From NCBI RefSeq assembly GCF_000373365.1, contig NZ_KB891102.1, positions 141,632-205,631 on the forward strand: a stretch of 64,000 nucleotides of DNA, read 5' to 3'. The translations under genes were made by a program, and so were the position numbers. Under the pieces are notes generated by a model that saw only the letters and a program-made list of their open reading frames with translations, was not told the origin of the DNA and searched no databases. The stretch comes from Parafrankia discariae. Lineage in GTDB: Bacteria > Actinomycetota > Actinomycetes > Frankiales > Frankiaceae. Of the stretch, positions 60,833 through 64,000 are shown piece after piece. Position 1 is the stretch's first letter, and each line of letters begins with the position of its first letter.

Positions 60833-61459
60833 TCAGGCCGAGCTGCGCCGCCGCCGGCGGTTGGCCAGTTCGTCGCCGGGGTGGGTCGCCGCCGGGGTGC
60901 CCGGGCGCTCGCAGGGCAGCTCCGCGAGCTGGCCGCGCATGTCCTCCAGCGCCCGCCCCACCGCGATCGCGAAGACGCCTTGACCGCCCCGGACCAGATC
61001 GATCACCTCGTCGTCCGAGGTGCACTCGTAGACGGTCGAACCATCGCTGATCAGGGTCAGGTGGGCGAGGTCCGCCACTCCCCTGGTCCGCAGGTGGTCG
61101 ACGGCGGCCCGGATGTTCTGCAGCGACACCCCGGCCTCGAGCAGTTTGCGGACGACCCGCAGGACCAGCACGTCACGGAACGAGTAGAGGCGCTGGCTGC
61201 CGGAACCGCTGGCCCCGCGCACGCTGGGCACGACCAGGCCGGTGCGCGCCCAGTAGTCGAGCTGGCGGTAGGTGATGCCGGCCGCCGAGCAGGCCGTCGG
61301 GCCGCGGTAGCCGACGTCGTCACCGGGCGGCTGCGGGATCTCGTCGCCGAAGAGCTGACCCTGCTCGATCATGGTCGCCGGCTCGGCGTCCGCCCAGGGG
61401 GGATCAGCCTCGTCCGGCGCCACTCGCGCGGCCGCTCCCATCGAGATGCCACCATTCAC
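60833..61459 (-). CDS. MerR-family transcriptional regulator
   Basis: About 208 residues with an N-terminal acidic/Pro lead, then a MerR winged-helix domain: TACSAAGITYRQLDYWARTGLVVPS, LYSFRDVLVLRVVRKLLEAGVSLQNIR. The C-terminal region has no metal- or drug-binding cysteines of the classic type. It sits in the conserved actinobacterial set with bifunctional nuclease, FtsR and GarA. Start: GGAGG at 61470-61474 favours GTG 61459; ATG 61468 is only one base from that site. Confidence 0.88.
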   Translation of the reverse strand: MNGGISMGAAARVAPDEADPPWADAEPATMIEQGQLFGDEIPQPPGDDVGYRGPTACSAAGITYRQLDYWARTGLVVPSVRGASGSGSQRLYSFRDVLVLRVVRKLLEAGVSLQNIRAAVDHLRTRGVADLAHLTLISDGSTVYECTSDDEVIDLVRGGQGVFAIAVGRALEDMRGQLAELPCERPGTPAATHPGDELANRRRRRSSA

Positions 61460-61471
61460 CAGTCCCATCCT

Positions 61472-61484
61472 CCGGACAGTCCGG
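61472..61484. promoter_or_regulatory. palindrome covering the merR ribosome site
   Basis: CCGGAC-A-GTCCGG is a perfect 6-1-6 inverted repeat that includes the GGAGG site of the MerR gene. It could be an operator for self-control or a small RNA hairpin hiding the ribosome site. Confidence 0.35.
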
Positions 61485-61816
61485 GAGCCTCACGGCCCGC
61501 CCGCTGACGACACCGCCACACCGGCGCCGCGCCACCCGCCCACCGGCCCCGTGTCGCGTCAGCGGCGGGGCGCCGTGGCCGCCCCCGGCGGTGAGCGGCG
61601 TCGCGTCCCCGCGTTGGCCGACGCACCGGCTGGACAGCCGGTTCGCCCGACCGTAGGGGCGGGGCATCGTCCCTTCAATGATCCAAGCCAGCGTGTCCGT
61701 AGTCCAGCGGACATGCTGGCCGCACCAGGACAAGTGTGCGCCCAACCGGACGAGCCACCCCGCACGGGTTCACATCCGGCGTGTCACCGGGGGCCCCGCG
61801 GCCCTCCGAGCCTGGT
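61485..61816. other. gap between MerR and bifunctional nuclease genes
   Basis: About 330 bases with no convincing gene. It probably holds the promoter of the MerR gene and the 3' end of the nuclease transcript; I see no clear -10/-35 pair. Confidence 0.4.
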
Positions 61817-62302
61817 TCAGGAGCCCGGCGTGTTGAAGTCCTCCGGCGAGATGGTGTCCAGGAACTCCCGGAACTTCTCCAGCTCGCTCTCCTGCTCCTG
61901 TTCCTGTTCCTCGGGGACGGTGATCCCGGCCTCGGCCAGCACCGCCTCGACCCCGTACACGGGCACGCCCATCCGCATGGCCAGGGCGATCGCGTCCGAG
62001 GGGCGGGCGGAGACCTCCACGCCGTTACCGAAGACCAGCGTGGCGAAGAAGACGCCGTCCTGCAGGTCGGTGATGGTGACCTGGGTCAGTTCCGTCTGAA
62101 GCGCCCGCAGCACGTCCCGCATCAGGTCGTGGGTCATGGGCCGGGCCGTGGTGATGCCCTCCTGGGCGAAGGCGATCGCCGTCGCCTCGACCGCGCCGAT
62201 CCAGATCGGCAAATATCGCTCCCCGCCCACCTCCTTGAGCAGAACGATCGGCTGCTTCGACGGAAGCTCGACACGCACGCCGACGATGTCCAGCCGATGC
62301 AC
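61817..62302 (-). CDS. bifunctional nuclease family protein
   Basis: A 161-residue DUF151/BFN protein. VRVELPSKQPIVLLKEVGGERYLPIWIGAVEATAIA is the conserved N-terminal half and ARPSDAIALAMRMGVPVY the C-terminal motif. Plant and bacterial relatives show DNase and RNase activity. An acidic Glu-rich tail ends the protein. GTG 62302 has AGGAGG seven bases upstream. It lies between the two MerR-type genes on the same strand. Confidence 0.92.
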   Translation of the reverse strand: MHRLDIVGVRVELPSKQPIVLLKEVGGERYLPIWIGAVEATAIAFAQEGITTARPMTHDLMRDVLRALQTELTQVTITDLQDGVFFATLVFGNGVEVSARPSDAIALAMRMGVPVYGVEAVLAEAGITVPEEQEQEQESELEKFREFLDTISPEDFNTPGS

Positions 62303-62461
62303 CGATCTACCTCCTAGCGCAGGTGGGGTAGGGCGGGACGCTGTGACCGGAGCCAGAAAACCCCACGGGGAGACAGTATCCCCGCTACCGCCCCGCGTCA
62401 GCGCGCCCGCCAGTTCTCACTTTCCGTGGAAGATGGCGCCGTTTTGGGTGACCATGCCCCG

Positions 62462-63277
62462 CTAACCTGGCCGGCTGCCGGCCAATCGGGTCCGCAACAG
62501 CGCGGCATGCATGCGCACCAGCAGGGTGGCGAGCTCGTCGGCGGTCTCCACGGCGCGGCCGTCCGACTCCGCCAGGCGACCGGACCGCAGCGGCGCGACC
62601 GCCGCCTCGATGAGACCTGCCTCACGATCCGCCGCGGCCCGGGCGGCACGCAGGTGCCGCGCCTGGACGCCGTGCGCCGCGAGCAGGGCCACGGTACGGG
62701 CCACCAGCAGGGCGTCGGAGTCGTAGTAGCCGCCGCCCGCGATCGGGCCGACGAGCCCGTTGCCCTCCAGCTCGGCCAGTGAGTCGTCGTCGAGGCCGCT
62801 GGCGGCGAGCAGCTCGCGGCGGGACAGACGGACCCGCTCCGCGCCCAGCAGGCCGTCCAGCCCCCGGGCGGTGGGCCGGTCGGGCACGGCACGCGGGCCG
62901 GTCCGGGGCAGCGGGGTGTCACCCCGGTCGAGCGCCGCGAGCTCCTCCTTGATCACGCGCAGCGGGAGATAGCGCTCACGTTGCGCGTGCAGCACGTGCC
63001 GTAGCCGCATGACGTCGTCAAGCGAGTACTTCCGGTAGTTCGCGCTGGTGCGCGCCGGCTCGACCAGCCCCTCGGACTCCAGGTAACGGATCTTCGAGAG
63101 GGTGATGTCCGGATATTCGGTGCGCAGCCTGTCCAGCACCTCGCCGATGTTCAGGGTCTTCGCGACATCCTCGGGCCGCTGCCCCGGGCCGCCCCGCCGC
63201 GACGAGCCCAGCCGGGACTCGTCGGCGCGGCCGGACGAACGCATGGGTTCCGCCGCGGCGCTGCTGCCGCCGCTCAC
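62462..63277 (-). CDS. ftsR: FtsR-like MerR-family regulator
   Basis: A 271-residue MerR protein. LNIGEVLDRLRTEYPDITLSKIRYLESEGLVEP and NYRKYSLDDVMRLRHVLHAQRERYLPLRVIKEEL form the DNA-binding domain; the C-terminal half is a second helical domain. Family and location next to garA match FtsR, which activates ftsZ in corynebacteria. The gene symbol is by synteny and similarity. Its GTG is 16 bases after the GarA-type gene stop. Confidence 0.82.
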   Translation of the reverse strand: MSGGSSAAAEPMRSSGRADESRLGSSRRGGPGQRPEDVAKTLNIGEVLDRLRTEYPDITLSKIRYLESEGLVEPARTSANYRKYSLDDVMRLRHVLHAQRERYLPLRVIKEELAALDRGDTPLPRTGPRAVPDRPTARGLDGLLGAERVRLSRRELLAASGLDDDSLAELEGNGLVGPIAGGGYYDSDALLVARTVALLAAHGVQARHLRAARAAADREAGLIEAAVAPLRSGRLAESDGRAVETADELATLLVRMHAALLRTRLAGSRPG

Positions 63278-63293
63278 CTCGTCGTGGACCTGT

Positions 63294-63956
63294 TCACCGA
63301 ACCCCGACCCCCCCGTAGGTCGCGCCCGTCAGGAAGACCAGGCGGAACTTGCCGATCTGGACCTCGTCGCCGCCGGTGAGCTCCGCGGAGTCGATCCGCT
63401 CCCGGTTCAGGTAGGTGCCGTTCAGGCTGCCGACGTCACGCACGGAGAATCCCTTGGTGTAGGGCGAGCGGTGGAACTCGGCGTGCCGCCGGGAGACGGT
63501 GACATCGTCTAGGAAGATGTCGCTCTCCGGATGGCGCCCGACGGTCGTGAGATCGGCGTCGAGCAGGAACCGGCTGCCCGCGTTGGGGCCGCGCTTGACG
63601 ACCAGCAGGGCCGAGCCGGGCGGAAGCGCGTCGACGGCGGCGACGGCGTCGCGCTCGGTCGACTCGTCGACGTGGTCGCCCTCGATGCCGGAGAGCGCGG
63701 CGGCCAGGTTGAGCGTCGACGTCTGCTCCGCGGGCCGCTCCGGCGCCACGGGCTCGCCCGGACGCACCAGAGGCGACCCGCACCGCGCGCAGTACAGCGC
63801 GTCGGACGGGTTCTGCTGGCCGCACCTCGTGCAGAACACAGTCTCGTCCGCTTCCTGCCGGATGCCCGCAGGCGGGAGCCCGGCCGCTCGGTCCGCCGCC
63901 CTCACGGCGGCAGGAATGTTCCCCAACAGGGGGTTTGACCCGGTGTGACCAGGCAT
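63294..63956 (-). CDS. garA: GarA/OdhI-type FHA protein with zinc ribbon
   Basis: A 220-residue FHA protein very close to mycobacterial GarA in its core: LPPGSALLVVKRGPNAGSRFLLD, TVGRHPESDIFLDDVTVSRRHAEF, VGSLNGTYLNRE and GDEVQIGKFRLVFLTG. GarA/OdhI binds and controls 2-oxoglutarate dehydrogenase and glutamate enzymes and is released by PknG or PknB phosphorylation of N-terminal threonines; here AEQTSTLNL is the candidate site. Unlike GarA, it has an N-terminal zinc ribbon, CTRC...CARC (residues ~42-60). ATG 63956 is the first start; a shorter form cannot be excluded. Confidence 0.92.
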   Translation of the reverse strand: MPGHTGSNPLLGNIPAAVRAADRAAGLPPAGIRQEADETVFCTRCGQQNPSDALYCARCGSPLVRPGEPVAPERPAEQTSTLNLAAALSGIEGDHVDESTERDAVAAVDALPPGSALLVVKRGPNAGSRFLLDADLTTVGRHPESDIFLDDVTVSRRHAEFHRSPYTKGFSVRDVGSLNGTYLNRERIDSAELTGGDEVQIGKFRLVFLTGATYGGVGVR

Positions 63957-64000
63957 TCACCCCGCGCGAACGGCAGAACGCGGCAGTGGCCGCGGCCGAT

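Overview
The window is very GC-rich (codon third positions almost all G or C) and carries actinobacterial signatures: WhiB, PknG, a GarA/OdhI-type FHA protein, an FtsR-like MerR regulator, a SARP regulator, F420-type luciferase-like oxidoreductase, DrrAB-like ABC genes and many start codons placed 6-8 bases after a TAnnnT -10 box (leaderless mRNAs). I infer a soil or plant-associated actinomycete; Frankia or a near relative is my best guess, but nothing in the sequence fixes the genus. I see no rRNA, tRNA, CRISPR array, transposase or phage module, so this looks like ordinary chromosome.

Layout. 1-5.7 kb: APC-type permease, beta-propeller glycosidase-like protein, sulfotransferase, STAS protein and an ECF sigma factor. 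5.8-15.3 kb: one co-directional signalling island, glnX - glnH - mini-lipoprotein - helical protein - pknG - PP2C phosphatase - vWA protein - FHA protein, tied together by four-base start/stop overlaps. 15.3-21.1 kb: FMN reductase behind a palindromic promoter, methyltransferase, NhaA antiporter, DsbA-like protein with a repeat-built N-terminus, and an ABC ATPase-permease fusion. 21.1-24.6 kb: SARP regulator plus PqqD-like (B1), McjB-like (B2) and ABC exporter genes, resembling a lasso-peptide operon without cyclase or precursor. 24.7-38.6 kb: membrane PI-PLC-like protein, small membrane proteins, enoyl-CoA hydratase, aminopeptidase N, APH-type kinase, zinc ribbon proteins, GAF-EAL protein, CobL, F420-type oxidoreductase and ComB-like phosphatase. 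39-46 kb: two MFS transporters, rhomboid protease, and a convergent DevR/DevS-like response regulator and histidine kinase. 46.2-48 kb: a cysteine-containing leader peptide, a candidate attenuator hairpin and a cysteine dioxygenase-rhodanese operon. 48.6-53 kb: WhiB, SixA-like phosphatase, ATP-grasp enzyme, small membrane protein and a GT20 synthase. 53.4-57.9 kb: an uncharacterised operon of a three-ATPase FtsK/EccC-like protein, a polytopic membrane protein and an 87-residue helical protein. 58.3-64 kb: HAD phosphatase, DrrAB-like ABC pair, MerR regulator, bifunctional nuclease, FtsR-like MerR and a GarA/OdhI homologue.

How it fits together. In mycobacteria GlnX-GlnH senses amino acids and drives the kinase PknG, whose substrate GarA controls 2-oxoglutarate metabolism. 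Both ends of that pathway are in this window: the sensor-kinase island with added phosphatase, vWA and FHA partners at 6-15 kb, and GarA at 63 kb. Four of these proteins carry zinc-ribbon-like cysteine pairs. The most likely under-described elements are the extended PknG island, the FtsK-like trio, the cyclase-less lasso-like cassette and the cysteine leader/attenuator.
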